NCBI GenBank assembly: GCA_017506865.1
Contig: JAFCMP010000023.1
Location: 124,001-188,000 of the forward strand
Length of the DNA stretch: 64,000 bases
Reading direction: 5' to 3'
Source of the DNA: Tribonema minus
Lineage: Eukaryota > Sar > Xanthophyceae > Tribonematales > Tribonemataceae
Shown: positions 10,459-20,796 of the stretch, one piece after another
Layout of the letters: each line of letters opens with the position of its first letter
Numbering within the stretch: position 1 is the stretch's first letter
Program-made: the position numbers and the translations under genes
Notes under the pieces: model-generated
Databases searched by the model: none
What the model was told of the DNA's origin: nothing
The model's input: only the letters and a program-made list of their open reading frames with translations

Positions 10459-10853
10459 TGTTACGGCTTTGGGTATGTGCACCTGGCTGAAAGGGTGACA
10501 TGCTATCAGAGAGTTCTAGGTACCAGGGCTTCCTATATGATGTCTCTAGGTGTTTGTATGCAACTTCACATTTGTAGTTCTAACCCTAGGCCCTAGCTGG
10601 CCAGAGATTGAGAGTGTTACACTTCTCTTCCTGGAACTCGCTGGAGCAAGACTGAGAGAAGCCCCCCACCCAAGCATTGGACTGTGCAGCTAGCTGTGAG
10701 GACCATCTACATTAACACAGGTGATCCCAAACTTGTCTCTGTGCTCTCTCTCTCTCTACCTCTCTCTGTTCACCAAAAGTCAGCTTCAACATAGCATCTC
10801 ACTCATCCCACATCACACATCTTCACATGTTACCACCAAGCTTTTTCGTATCA
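10459..10853 (+). repeat. 5' LTR (395 bp)
   Basis: Begins TGTTACGGCTTTGGG and ends CTTTTTCGTATCA. Aligns along its length with 20797-21204; the largest gap is in the CT-rich stretch near 10745-10780. It contains a CTCTCTCT tract, and a CCCTAGGCCC palindrome near 10584. Confidence 0.92.
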
Positions 10854-10855
10854 GA

Positions 10856-10873
10856 TGGCAACCGATCATACCT
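10856..10873 (+). promoter_or_regulatory. Candidate primer-binding site
   Basis: Starts with TGG two bases after the 5' LTR (TGGCAACCGATCATACC), the position and first bases expected for a site complementary to a tRNA 3' CCA end. The tRNA was not identified. Confidence 0.45.
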
Positions 10874-11727
10874 AGCCTCGTCACCCCTAACGCTGTCGTT
10901 GCGAGTGCTCGTTGGCTTGTTTTTTGCGAACTTCAACCTGGCATCTACCCGTCGCTTCGATGATACGTGTACCGCCTAACGAGTGCACTGGGCATGGAAT
11001 GCTGGGTATGCTGAGCTATAAATCCGACACCGTTACTGAGAAAAGCGGTGCCAGCGATCACCTAGGCGAAGCTTGTTAATGGGCACACTCAATCACGAGA
11101 GAAAAATCCGCTAAAGTGAGGCCTCACGTATCTAGAGCTTATGGTAGGAGTGGCTACCTAAGCAATGCTGGTGCGGCGGTCACCCAGGAGGGTGCGCACA
11201 GCCTTGAGAAAAGGGGGAGGGATGACACGGAGCCAGGAGCCAGAGAGCCAGTTGCAAGAGCACGAGTCTCAGCACGACTCGAGTCGTTGAGCTGTGCATC
11301 ACCGCGCGCTCGGAGGATGTAACTGTGGCCTATGTCCATGTGAGCCTCGACAGGCGCATGATAGGAGCCGGTTATACTCGCTCGCAGGCAGGCGCGACTG
11401 ACCCCCCCCCGCCAAAATGCAGGAGGCGCATGAGCTAGACAGCCCTGCATGATGCTAGAAAATCCACAGAATTGAGAGTGTGCGGCCTGAACAAGATGAA
11501 TACATGAATGGCGCAAGCAATGTGTGCTGCAACCAAACTGAGAATGCACCCCAAAGCCTGATTGATACTGGTCCAGCGCCTGAAGCCCAGCCCTACTCTA
11601 GTATTTCCCCACTCGCCAGACACAGGAGACGAGACGCACGAGCTGGAGGCACGAGCTAGAGGAGCAGAGACTACATCATGCCAGGCCCGGAATTCAGGCG
11701 CAACAACGGGCGTGTCTCTGACCCATT
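10874..11727 (+). other. Retrotransposon 5' leader
   Basis: About 850 bp between the primer-binding site and the first Gag-like frame. Only short frames (for example from 11562) with no recognisable similarity. Confidence 0.4.
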
Positions 11728-12868
11728 TTGGAGGCGCCGCAAGAGTACGGCCACCGCAGCAAGGGCGTGGCGAACACAGCGGGCCTGAGCTCGGCCAACT
11801 CGCGGGTGCTACAAGCCTTCTTGCGCGGCATGCCGGCGCAGGTCACCAACCAGTTGCGGCAGGCGGGGGGACGACAGCAAGGTACCCAGCCACAAGGCGA
11901 CGCTCGACGGGGCCATCAACGCTGCGTCAAAGAGCTACACTGCCTTGCTGGCACAGACGCGCGCCGACTGCCAGCTCATGCTAGCACAGAGCCACACGCC
12001 GCAGGAGCAGCAGCTTGAGCTCCTCAACAGCGACGAGTACCTGGAGCGGAGTGCCAACAAGATCCACAACAGGACGGTGGGCATCGAGCCCAGCGACACC
12101 GACGTCCGCCCACACTCTCGCAAGCCACAGGTGCGCGGCATGGCGGCTAAGGCCACCAGCAACAATGGCGGCGGCGCCGGCACTCACGGCGGCAACAGCG
12201 CTGGCAACGCCTATAAGGCCTTCATCTGCTTCAAGTACAAGAGGCTGGTGGACGCAGGTGCAAGCTTCACGGCTCACCGGACCACTCAGAGCTGCAAGGA
12301 GTGGAACGCGTACGACAGCCAACGCGTGGCCAGCGGTCAGAAGCGTCGTGTGTTGGACATGCAGGACGAGGCGCGCAGCCTGCAGACTAGATTGGAGCAG
12401 CTGCAGTTTGATGCAGCAGCGCTCAGGAGGGAGTGCGCGGAGAGCTCCGTCATTCAGCGCGCCCTGCAAGGGCTGCCTCCCAGGCGCAGCCGCGACACGG
12501 ACTATGGCGCACAGACATCATGGCGCGAGCATGCTTAGGGGCGCAACGGCGGCAGGTCCCGCTCCCCAAAGCGGCAGTACGCTGGCGAACGCGGGCGCAA
12601 GGGTCACACGCCTGCTGATGACACGCGGCGCCGCAGCGACGGCGACAGGCACACTGTCAGGAGCCGGTCACGCAGCGGCGGGCGCGGTGGCGACAGGCGC
12701 GATGGCGGCAGGCGTGATGGCGACAGGCGCAGGAGTCACTCGCGCGGCGACAGGAGCAGGTCGCGTGGCGCTAGGCGCGCAGCAGCGGCGAGCGCGAAGG
12801 ACGTTTTCGCGAGCATCTCCATGGATGACTTGATCTTGGAGTGCGAGTGGCGCAAGAAAGGGAACTGA
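11728..12868 (+). pseudogene. Gag-like protein of the LTR element (frameshift plus in-frame TAG)
   Basis: The first part (ANTAGLSSANSRVLQAFLRG onward) is in one frame. At a G run (about 11863-11870) the frame shifts by one, and coding continues through AINAASKSYTALLAQTRADC and a helical region to a cysteine/histidine cluster (C-F-K-Y ... AHRTTQSC) that looks like a CCHC knuckle whose second Cys is Tyr. An in-frame TAG at 12536-12538 interrupts a frame that continues with a strongly basic Arg/Ser/Asp/Gly tail (RSRSRSGGRGGDRR...) and ends at TGA 12866-12868. The basic RS/RG tail fits nucleic-acid binding. The Gag call rests on position, the knuckle and the tail. The TAG could be a read-through site, but other stops in the element favour decay. 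Confidence 0.6.
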
Positions 12869-12940
12869 GACGCCCGCACCAGTACACACGCGCCAGACGA
12901 CCAACGGGCGCGTCAGGACGCTCAGGTGGAGACACAGCTG

Positions 12941-13760
12941 GCGGTGGACATTGACCCGTTGTGGTCGCGGCGTACAAGACAGCGTTTGGCGGTACAAGAA
13001 CTATTGATTCTAGCGTCGGCGACCAGGCAGTAGCGGAGGCGGTGGCGCTAGCGAAGCCTGATGTCGTCACGTATAGCCCGCCGTGCACAGACTACTCGAG
13101 TCACGACGGCGCCATCCGCGAAGGCGCCGCAGCGGAGTGTACCAGTATGGCAGCCAGTAGCCTGATAGCCGGAAGGGTCAAGTTTGCACTTCTTGAGAAT
13201 GTGCGGCAGATGCTGCGTTCCAAGACTTGGCAAGCGGCGAAGCAGCTTCTAGTCAGCAGGGGGTACGCGGTGTACACAGCGTTGCTGCCAGGCAAGCTGT
13301 TGGGATGCCCCTGCAGGCGCACCAGAGTTTACTGCGCCACAGTTAAAGCTCAACCGGGGGCACGTGAGGCACTTCAGCGTTTTGGAGCTTTCATCAATGC
13401 ACTTGTACGGCGCACTACACAGACCTCGATGGGTGCGGCGGTGCCGGAGCTTGGATCCCTGCTGTTTCTCAAACCACGCATGAAAGGCAAGAAAGGCGTT
13501 TACAGCACTGCTGGCTTGCTTCCTAGCCCTGTTAGGCGTTATCCTGGCGTACCTGGGCAATACTATGTGCGCCGTGCTCAGGATGATGGTGCAGTTGAAC
13601 ATGCAACAGCCCACGCATGATCAGTTAGCAAGGCTCATGACCTACAACAAGCCATTGCCAGCTTTGCCCAAGGACAGGCTCAGCCTCATGATAGCAAACC
13701 TGGTCATGCCCAGGGCAGCAGCTTTAATTTTGCGCGCAGCTGACGCAGCAGGAATCATGG
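12941..13760 (+). pseudogene. C5-cytosine-specific DNA methyltransferase domain captured in the LTR element
   Basis: Motif order of the Dcm/DNMT family is visible. Motif II-like AVDIDP is at 12941-12958, in the Gag frame. After a one-base shift, VVAAYKTAF leads to motif IV PDVVTYSPPCTDYSSHDG (PPC catalytic loop, about 13057-13110), motif VI ALLENV (about 13183-13203) and motif VIII GCPCRRTRVYCATV (about 13304-13345; the usual Q-x-R-x-R has Cys in place of Gln). A second shift near 13560-13620 returns to the first frame, where DRLSLMIANLVMPRAAALIL (about 13672-13733) fits motif X. The enzyme family methylates cytosine at carbon 5 using AdoMet. The AdoMet-binding motif I (FxGxGG) is not visible upstream, so the N-terminus is either degenerate or lost. 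The domain runs without a stop into the linker and protease frame, indicating that it was part of the polyprotein. Confidence 0.8.
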
Positions 13761-15150
13761 ATTTGCCAGAACCTAGTTGGGATGCACCAGCAGAGCAGGG
13801 CTTTGAGCTGGTGCATGACTTGAATGCGCCGCCACCAGAGTGGATGACTGCTGCGCAGAATGTGCTAGTGCATGTTCCCGAAGATGAGGAGGATGTTGCC
13901 AGAGCACAACGCGCTGTGGCAGAGCTTGATGACGGCAGCGCTCAGCTGAGCAGCAGTGACTTGCAGCACAGTGCTCAGCGTAACAACAGTGCAGCTAGTG
14001 TGTCAAGCAGCAGCGCTCAACCTACTTGCAGCACGGTTGGTGCACCAGTGAGCGTTGTGAGCAGCAGCGCTCAACGTACTGGTAGCACAGAAGGCGCACA
14101 AGGTAACAGCGCTCAGCGCATGCACCCAGCAAGCTACAAGGGCGATGTGCTAAACTTCTCAGACACAGAGGAGGAGAGTGATGATGAGGAAGCACGACTC
14201 ATTGATGCCAGTTGGCCAGATACTAGTGATGTACAGACGGTTCGCGCGGCTGCAATGCGCAGCGCAGCTGCCGGCATGAGCGATGAGGACGCCAGAATGG
14301 AGCCAGAGTGGGAGGGCAATGGTGGCGCCAGAGACATCAGAGAGACCAGTGGCCAGAATACCAGAGAGGGGTGCCAGACAACACCTGCAAGACGCCAGGT
14401 GGCCAGAGAAAGGTGCCAGACGACACCTGCAAGATGCCAGATGGCAAATGACCAGAGCGCGCGCACTGATGCCGCGCATGACACCAGCAAGGTGTTCAAG
14501 TTCGGCGCGAGCGCCGACGCCGGAGACACAGATTCTAATGGCTGGCAGAGCCGAGGTTTTGTGCACACCACGTGGCGCCTGTGCGGCGACCAGCGCAAGA
14601 GCAGCGAGCGCGCTGTCATGGAGCGAGGCTTGAAGATGTTGGTGGACACCGGCGCTGACATCACGCTGCTGTCTTGCAAGCAAGCTGAAATCTTGCCAGC
14701 TGGAGCTAGATGCCGTCTGGAGAGGCGTGATCCCACTGTCATAGAGCTCGCTGACACGCGCAAGTCCATCCCCATTCTTGGCGCGGTGACCCTATGGTTA
14801 CAGTTCGGGGGCAAGCAGTGCCAGCAATAGGTGCTTCATTGTGGAGCTGCCAGGCATGCATGGCATCCTAGGCACTGACTTCTTTGTGAAGTTTGGTTCG
14901 GTCATATCATATGAGACTGGCAAGCCAACTTTTGCGCCGCTTGGAGCCAGTGGACCGGTTGCACCTATGGTGACTGCTGGAGATGCAGCTGCGGCACTTG
15001 GTGAGATTAAGCGCCATGGGTCATTGAGTACCCCTACTGAGGCAGCAGTTTCACCACCTCAGCATAGGGCTGCAAGGCTCACAGAGGACGTTGTCATAGC
15101 GTCCTTTGAAGAACAGATTTTAGAGATGAGCACCCAAAACTGGAGGGAGT
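13761..15150 (+). pseudogene. Ser/Gln-rich linker and retropepsin-like aspartic protease of the LTR element
   Basis: In frame after methyltransferase motif X comes an acidic segment (VHVPEDEEDVARAQ), then repeated SSSAQ-type units (about 13940-14120), an acidic serine patch (FSDTEEESDDEEARLID) and a Gln/Arg-rich stretch. The protease follows: MLVDTGADITLLS with the catalytic DTGA at 14645-14656, and, after a frameshift near 14825-14835, GILGTDFF (about 14863-14886), the second retropepsin landmark. Retropepsins cleave the polyprotein and act as dimers. A further shift near 15130 leads to the frame used by the reverse transcriptase. Confidence 0.8.
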
Positions 15151-17363
15151 GTCGGAGTATGACGGTGTGTTTGTGCCAGGCACCATTCAGGTCATTGAGG
15201 ATCTGACACAGCGCGGCGCGCGTGTGGCGCTAGCGGCAGTGCGCGTAGCATCGGCGAATGTAGTGCACGCCAAAGTGGTCAATACTTCAACAATGTTACT
15301 TTTGATACGGCGCAATACCCACATCGGCAGCGTACGTCCAGCGCAGGATGGAGAAATAGTTGATTTGAAGGATGCCAGTGTTGGGCTACTTCAAGATTGG
15401 CTGATGCGTGCAGCAGAAGCGGAGCCAGACCCGCGCGCGCAACTGGCAGCAGTAGCCACTGCATATCGCATGCAGTCTGACGCCGTAATGGCGGATGGGT
15501 TGCAAAAGGGGCTCGCCAAGCACTTTGAACCACAACGCTCAGCGATGGCATCTACCAGCGGAGCATCACCAGAAACAGAGAGCCACGGAGCGTCACCAGC
15601 GGCATGCGCTGCCAATGGAGCGTCACCAGACACAGGCGCGACCAATGGAGCATCGCCAGACACAGACAAAACGACCAACAGAGCGTAACCAGACACAGGC
15701 ACGACCAGTGGAGCGTCACTAGAGGCTAGTGCCACCAATGGAGCGTCACCGGTGCCTCCAGGCGAGCAAGGCGCGCAAGTGCAGCAGGATGACCTGTGCA
15801 CTGACGAGGAACTGCGCGAGATGCTCATGGTGGACGGCGAAGTCAATCCCATGCTGCGGGAAAAGGCGCTAGACGGCGAGTTGCTAGTTGACAAGGTACT
15901 TCGGGTGCTGCGTGCGCATCGCTCAGTGTTTGCAAAGGACCCGAACAACCCACGCCGGACGCACCTGACGGAGATTGACATAGATACCGGCGACGCGGCA
16001 CCAATGGCGGACAAGGCCAGGCATTGGGCTCAGAAGGAGGCTGAGTACATCATGCAATGGGTTAAGGCGATGCTAGAACGGGGCCATGTTGAAGTTTCAA
16101 CTAGCCCTTGGGCCTGTAACCCAGTACTTGTGCAGCAGAACGACAAGATTCGGTTTTGCGTTGACTTTCGCAAACTCAACTCAGTGACCAAGTGCAACAG
16201 TCATGGTATTGGCAACATAGACGACATGCTGCAAAAGCTGCGCGGAGCATCGGTCATGTCAACGCTCGACTTGGCGGCCGGGTACTACCAGACCCCACTC
16301 TCAGAGGACACCAAGCCCAAGACCGCGTTTCGACTGCCCAACGGTGCGTTGTACCAGTACACGGTGGCGCCTTTTGGCATGATCAACCTGCCGGCGCAGT
16401 TCACACGGCTCATGCACCAGGTGCTAGGCGGAGTACACGCGATGGTGTACATCGACGATGTGCTAATTTACAGCAATTCACTCGAGGCGCACATCAAGCA
16501 GCTTGACGATGTGCTGGGGAGGATTGATGCCGCCGGCATGAGCGTTGCCAGACACAAGTGCCAGCTGTTCCGCGAGGAGGTCAAGTTTCTCGGGCACATA
16601 GTTGGCGCGGGCGGAGCTAGACCAGATCCTGACAAGGTGAAGGCAATGCTAGGCATGGCACCTCCACTAGACAGCAGGGGCAAGCCAGACAAGAGATTGG
16701 TGCAGACCGTTGTGGGCTGCTTCAATTACTACAGGCGCTACTTCAAAAACTTCAGTAAACTGGCGGCGCTCATCGTCGAGCTCACCAAAGACAAGAACTC
16801 GCACCTGCTGTGGGATGCCACGCGACAACGCGCGTACCAGCGGCTGAAGGAGGCGATGTGCAGCGCCACACTGGTCATGCACCCAGACTTCTCGTTGCCG
16901 TTTGTGCTGTACACGGGTGCTTCCAAAACAGCATGCGCGGGTGTACTCACGCAGTTCAGGCCACTGACGGAGCTAGAAGCGCAAGCGCAACCTTGCACGA
17001 CGACGGGACGTCGCCGCCTTGAAAAGGGGGAGGAGGTCAGAAAGGTAGTTGTTGGCTACTTCAGCAAGCTCAACAGCGAGCAAGACGCTAACATGGGGGC
17101 AACAGCGCTCGAATGCTTAGCGGTGGTGGCTCCACCACTTCCGGCCATACATCTGGGGGTGCCCAGTCACGGTGGTCACGGATGCAGCAGCGCTCAGGTG
17201 GTTACTTACACTACAGGACCACAATGGCAAGTTGCTGCGTTGGGCGATGCGAGTCATGGAGTATGACGTCACCGTGCAGCACAGATCTGGCAAGCACAAT
17301 GGCAACGCAGACGGTCTTTCACGGCTGCCAACACAAGCGGAGCTTGACGCGCCAAAGGAGTAG
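15151..17363 (+). pseudogene. Reverse transcriptase and RNase H of the LTR element
   Basis: The frame opens with EYDGVFVPGTIQVIEDL and a Ser/Pro repeat region, passes an in-frame TAA (15686-15688), and continues into a Ty3/gypsy reverse transcriptase: VFAKDP, KIRFCVDFRKLN, STLDLAAGYYQ, APFGMINLPAQF, catalytic YIDD (16448-16459), HKCQLF and VKFLGHIV. The tether leads to RNase H (LLWDATRQRAYQRLKEAM, FVLYTGASKTACAGVL, in which the usual TDAS is TGAS, so the first catalytic Asp is lost). A frameshift near 17130 precedes HFRPYIWGCPVTVVTDAAAL and HRSGKHNGNADGLSRLP, and TAG follows at 17361-17363. The loss of the RNase H Asp and the stops make it inactive. Confidence 0.92.
15560..15755 (+). repeat. 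30-bp minisatellite inside the polyprotein
   Basis: About six to seven degenerate units of the form GGAGCGTCACCAGACACAGG plus ten more bases, each encoding NGASPDTGAT-like decapeptides between protease and reverse transcriptase. The TAA at 15686-15688 arises where TCA of the unit reads TAA. Confidence 0.75.
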
Positions 17364-17368
17364 GACCC

Positions 17369-17512
17369 CGAGATGCCATTTGGCGGCGGCGGCGTTTGAG
17401 TGGTTGTCGTTGCGACGCTTTCAGACTGTCATACGACATGTAGATTCCTTACAGCTAGATGCCAATCATCTGGGCTTTTTCGCGCCCTGAGCGAGAATTA
17501 ATAAAAAGTACT
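17369..17512 (+). mobile_element. Retroposon 3' tail inserted between RNase H and integrase
   Basis: About 145 bp similar to 21358-21517 in the 3' flank of the LTR element. It starts CGAGATGCCATTTGGCGGCG, contains CTTTTTCGCGC and ends AATTAATAAAAAGTAC. It directly follows the RNase H stop and precedes integrase-linked coding. It could be a 5'-truncated copy of the host retroposon or a tail shared by recombination. Confidence 0.6.
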
Positions 17513-17541
17513 GGCATGCTGACGAGGGTTGGTCAGATGCA

Positions 17542-19521
17542 GTGCCATGCTTCAACGCGCCGCCATCTGGGGTCAAATTCGCTGATGATCAGCATGTGAC
17601 TGCGGACAGCGCGTGCAGCGGCGCTCAGCAAGGTCAGACTGTGCGCAGCAGCGCTCAACAAGGCGTGGTGAGAGTGGCTACGTTGCACGGCTATGCTGTA
17701 GCGGCGCCACACGGGTTTCCGTACCGCTTCAACGATGCGGCTGTTATGGCAGCAGCGAGCGAGAGCGGAGGAGGGGCCGGACGCTTATTCAGCATGAGCA
17801 TTGCGCAGGCCAAGGAGCTTTTAGAGGAAGATGACGTGCCGGCCCCAGACTGCGAGGGCAACGTCACGTTGTTTGCGTCGCCAGAGTCATTTACATGGCA
17901 TGCTGATGCTTAGGTACAGCTGGCGCAAGATGGAGGCGCACTGACGCGCGATGAGGCACAGCATGTCAGCGGAGGTCTAGCGCAGCTACGCACCGCCAAG
18001 GCGAAGCGCAGGCGCACTAGTGCGGTGAGCACTGATGCAGCGAGCGCTGACACAGCGATGACGGCGGTCGGGAAGCGTAGGCTTGCCCATGTGGTGAGCG
18101 CTGACGCGATAGGTGGCACAGGATCGAAACGGAGGCGCAAGAGCTCATTGAGCACTGACTTGACAGCTGGCGCAGCAGACCCAGGTGAGCACGTGTCAGA
18201 ACCAGAGGCATGCGCAACGACACTTGATGGTCAGGCGGAAGAACAGTCAGGTGACAGGCGTAATAGCAGGCGCAAGATGACAGCTCCTAGGCCGGACACG
18301 GACGCAGCGGGCGTCGTGGAGGCTGCGGCAGGCGGTGATGCCTCACCTACGCCAGCGATGCTCAGCAGGGAAGTGTTCTTGGAGATGCAGAGGCGCGATG
18401 CTTTCTGCCAGGCGGTCACGAGGGCATTGGATCAGAGTGAGCTGCCCCGTGACAAGGAGTTGGCTATGCACTTGATGATGTGCAGGGAGTTGTACACCAC
18501 TGAGGAGGACGGCCTGCTTCTACATTGCGCAGTTAGCAAGCCTAAGCGTGGCAAGATGCTGCTACAGTGGGTGACACCATCAGTGCTCAGGCCATTGGTG
18601 CTCAGACTTGGCCATGACAACGCAAGCGCGGCGCACGGCGGTGTGGGCGCAACGTTGATCAGGATTGCTGAGCAATTCTACTGGCCAGGCATGAGCGCTG
18701 ATGTCAGGCAGTACGTCATCAGCTGCGTAGCGTGCCAGAAGCGCAAGTCTTCCACTTCAAGTCAGTACGTGCAGTTGGTGATCGAGCCCACACACGTCTA
18801 CCAACGCGTACACGTGGACTTCTTTCAAGCATCCGCCAAGTCGTCGGCCGGCCACGTGTACATACTCGTTGTAGTAGATGCGCGCAGCAGGTATGTATGG
18901 CTGTACGCCACAAAGGACAAGGAGGCAACCACAGTGGCGGACATACTGTACAGGCTGTTCCTAGACATTGGCAGCATGCCAGAGCAGCTGATTTCAGACC
19001 AAGGCAAGGAGCTTGCGGCAGCAGTCATTGCTGACTTGTGCCGGCTCTTCATGGTCAACAAGGTGGAGACATCTGCGTACCATTCACAAGCCAATGGGGT
19101 AGCAGAGCGCATGAACCGGCGTGTTCTTGCAGCACTACAGCTCTGGATGTCAGATCAACAGGTCGACTGGCACAAGGGCCTGGAGGCTGTGCAATACGCG
19201 CTTAGAACATCACCGCGCACAGAGACGGGCTTAACGCCGTACTATTGTGTGCATGGCCGGGAGGCAGCCATTCCGCTAGAGGCGTTCGGCAATGTGGAGC
19301 ACAGAGGCGATCTGCTCAGCGAGATACAGGAGCGCCTGACTCACATGGAGGTGGCACAGCGCGTCATAGACGAGGCGTATGGCATCAGGCGCGAGCGCAT
19401 GGAGTAGCGCAATCGCGATGTGCGGCGCACGGTCAGCTACTCGGTGGGAGATTTGGTCATGATCGAGCAGCAACCGGTACCAGGCAGGGGTCGCAAGCTA
19501 GATCCCAAGTACTCGGGGCCA
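17542..19521 (+). pseudogene. Integrase of the LTR element (in-frame TAG at 17911 and 19405)
   Basis: A Ser/Gln-rich leader (17542-18330, with a nuclear-localisation-like KAKRRR and repeated serine/threonine units) contains an in-frame TAG at 17911-17913. The integrase follows: zinc-binding H-x-H-x-C-x2-C region (LGHDNASAAHGG ... CVACQKRK, about 18610-18750) and the DDE core with D in YQRVHVDFF (about 18799), D in LISDQGKEL (about 18988) and E in HSQANGVAERMN (about 19080). TAG at 19405-19407 and TGA at 19522-19524 interrupt the C-terminal extension, where KLDPKYSGP would normally continue into a Trp or Phe (GPF/GPW module). The enzyme inserts the cDNA into host DNA. Confidence 0.9.
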
Positions 19522-19850
19522 TGACAGCTGATGCAGGCCACCAAGTCAGGGCTTTCATTCTCGGCGCGCATGATGGGCAGGAGAGTGAGACACACCATGG
19601 TCCACGTTTCCAACATGAAGCCCTTTCACCGGCGTCCAGATCACCTGACGTCCAAGGGCACAGTGCACGCAAGGCTCACAGGCGAGCAGTTAGCGGACCT
19701 TGATGTGGATGAGCAGGTGTACACCATTCACGACAGACGGGCCAATCCAAATGGCACCTGGGATTACAGGTGGCTCAGGCGTGACGGTCAACGGAGCGAA
19801 TGGGTCGGCGAGGACGCAATGCTTGAGATTGTGACGCCTTGGACGCTGGA
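19522..19850 (+). pseudogene. Integrase tail with chromodomain-like segment
   Basis: Same frame as the integrase, after the TGA at 19522. MVHVSNMKPFHRRP matches the end of a gypsy integrase core extension. About 40 residues later EQVYTIHDRRANPNGTWDYRWLRRDGQRSEWVGEDAM has the order of a chromodomain (I..R...G...Y.V.W......W.....L), though the aromatic cage is only partly recognisable. In chromoviruses such domains direct integration to methylated-histone chromatin. Medium confidence in the domain. Confidence 0.6.
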
Positions 19851-20543
19851 CACTTTCATGCTCTGTATGAGCTGCGCCCAGAGAATGAGCAGTTTGCATA
19901 CGCTCAACGACCGGAAGCTAAGCCATCCGCTCAGTTGGAGCGCGATGCAGCGCTGGCAGTTTTCCCACGCGGTACAGAGGTAGTGCGAGAGCACAAGCCG
20001 CGCGACGCACCGCTCACGTACATCTGGGGGCGCATAGACGGCTACCTCAAGCCATATTGGCGGGCGCGCTATGACGATGGTGTGTGGGAGGACATGACCA
20101 AGACCGATGTCAAACAGGCGGTAGCGCTGGCGCAAGCAGTCAAGCACCGGGCGGAGCGCAGTGGCATTACGGCGAGCCAACCGGTGTTGACGCTAGTCAC
20201 CAATCCCATCATACCATCTGATTTTGGCGCCAACTACGAGGGCGAGGTGGTGCGCTATCACTCGGAGTCAACTGGCTGGTTGCGCGGCAAGCTGGTCAGA
20301 TACATGCCGCGGCGCAGCAAGTTCACCTTTGAGGTGTTGTTCAACGGAGAGTCACAGCCACGTACGGTTGTGTTGAGGCCTGGCTACACAGCGGGCGAGG
20401 GCGAGTCTCAGCCAAAGCTGGCCAGACACTCAGCATGGAACATACTCATCAACAAGCCAGTAGACAGCGAGCTGGCGGCGGCCGCGACTGATGCAGAGCC
20501 GATAGCGGTGGATGACTCCAATAGCGAAGTAGCGCGAGGTTAG
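19851..20543 (+). pseudogene. C-terminal module with two Tudor/Agenet-like segments
   Basis: After a frameshift near 19850 an open frame runs to TAG at 20541-20543. It contains FPRGTEVVREHKPRDAPLTYIWGRIDGYLKPYWRARYDDGVWEDMT (about 19959-20096), typical of Tudor or Agenet folds (G..V......W...Y.DG..E.), and a second similar unit, ANYEGEVVRYHSESTGWLRGKLVRYMP...FEVLFNGE (about 20230-20352). Such folds read methylated histone tails. The tail is acidic (AVDDSNSEVARG). The fold assignment is inference from pattern only. Agenet-like tails are unusual in gypsy elements. Confidence 0.5.
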
Positions 20544-20783
20544 GGTCGTGTGGGCCATTACCAACGGCTCAACGGCCGTCACATCAGCAAGCTAGTAGGC
20601 TCAGTGGCAATGCTGCGTGGACTGGGCGGGGTCCCGCAGTAGGTCCGACACAGCCGTCCTGCGCAGCACAGCCTTCTGCATAGGAAGCATAGCGGTGTGT
20701 TGGGTGGGCCTGGAACGTTGACCTGATTCGTACATCTCTCTCATGCTAGAACATGGGACAGCTCCGAGGACGGAGTTGTGTCT
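20544..20783 (+). other. Retrotransposon 3' untranslated region
   Basis: No coding potential seen between the last element frame and the purine tract. Confidence 0.5.
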
Positions 20784-20794
20784 AGGAAGGGGGA
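20784..20794 (+). promoter_or_regulatory. Polypurine tract
   Basis: AGGAAGGGGGA two bases before the 3' LTR, the position where plus-strand DNA synthesis is primed. Confidence 0.75.
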
Positions 20795-20796
20795 TT

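Noticed and set aside
12536-19407. Reassigned TAG codon
   Set aside because: TAG ends the E2, SNU23, JmjC and alanyl-tRNA synthetase genes here, so the code appears standard; the element's TAGs are better explained as decay.
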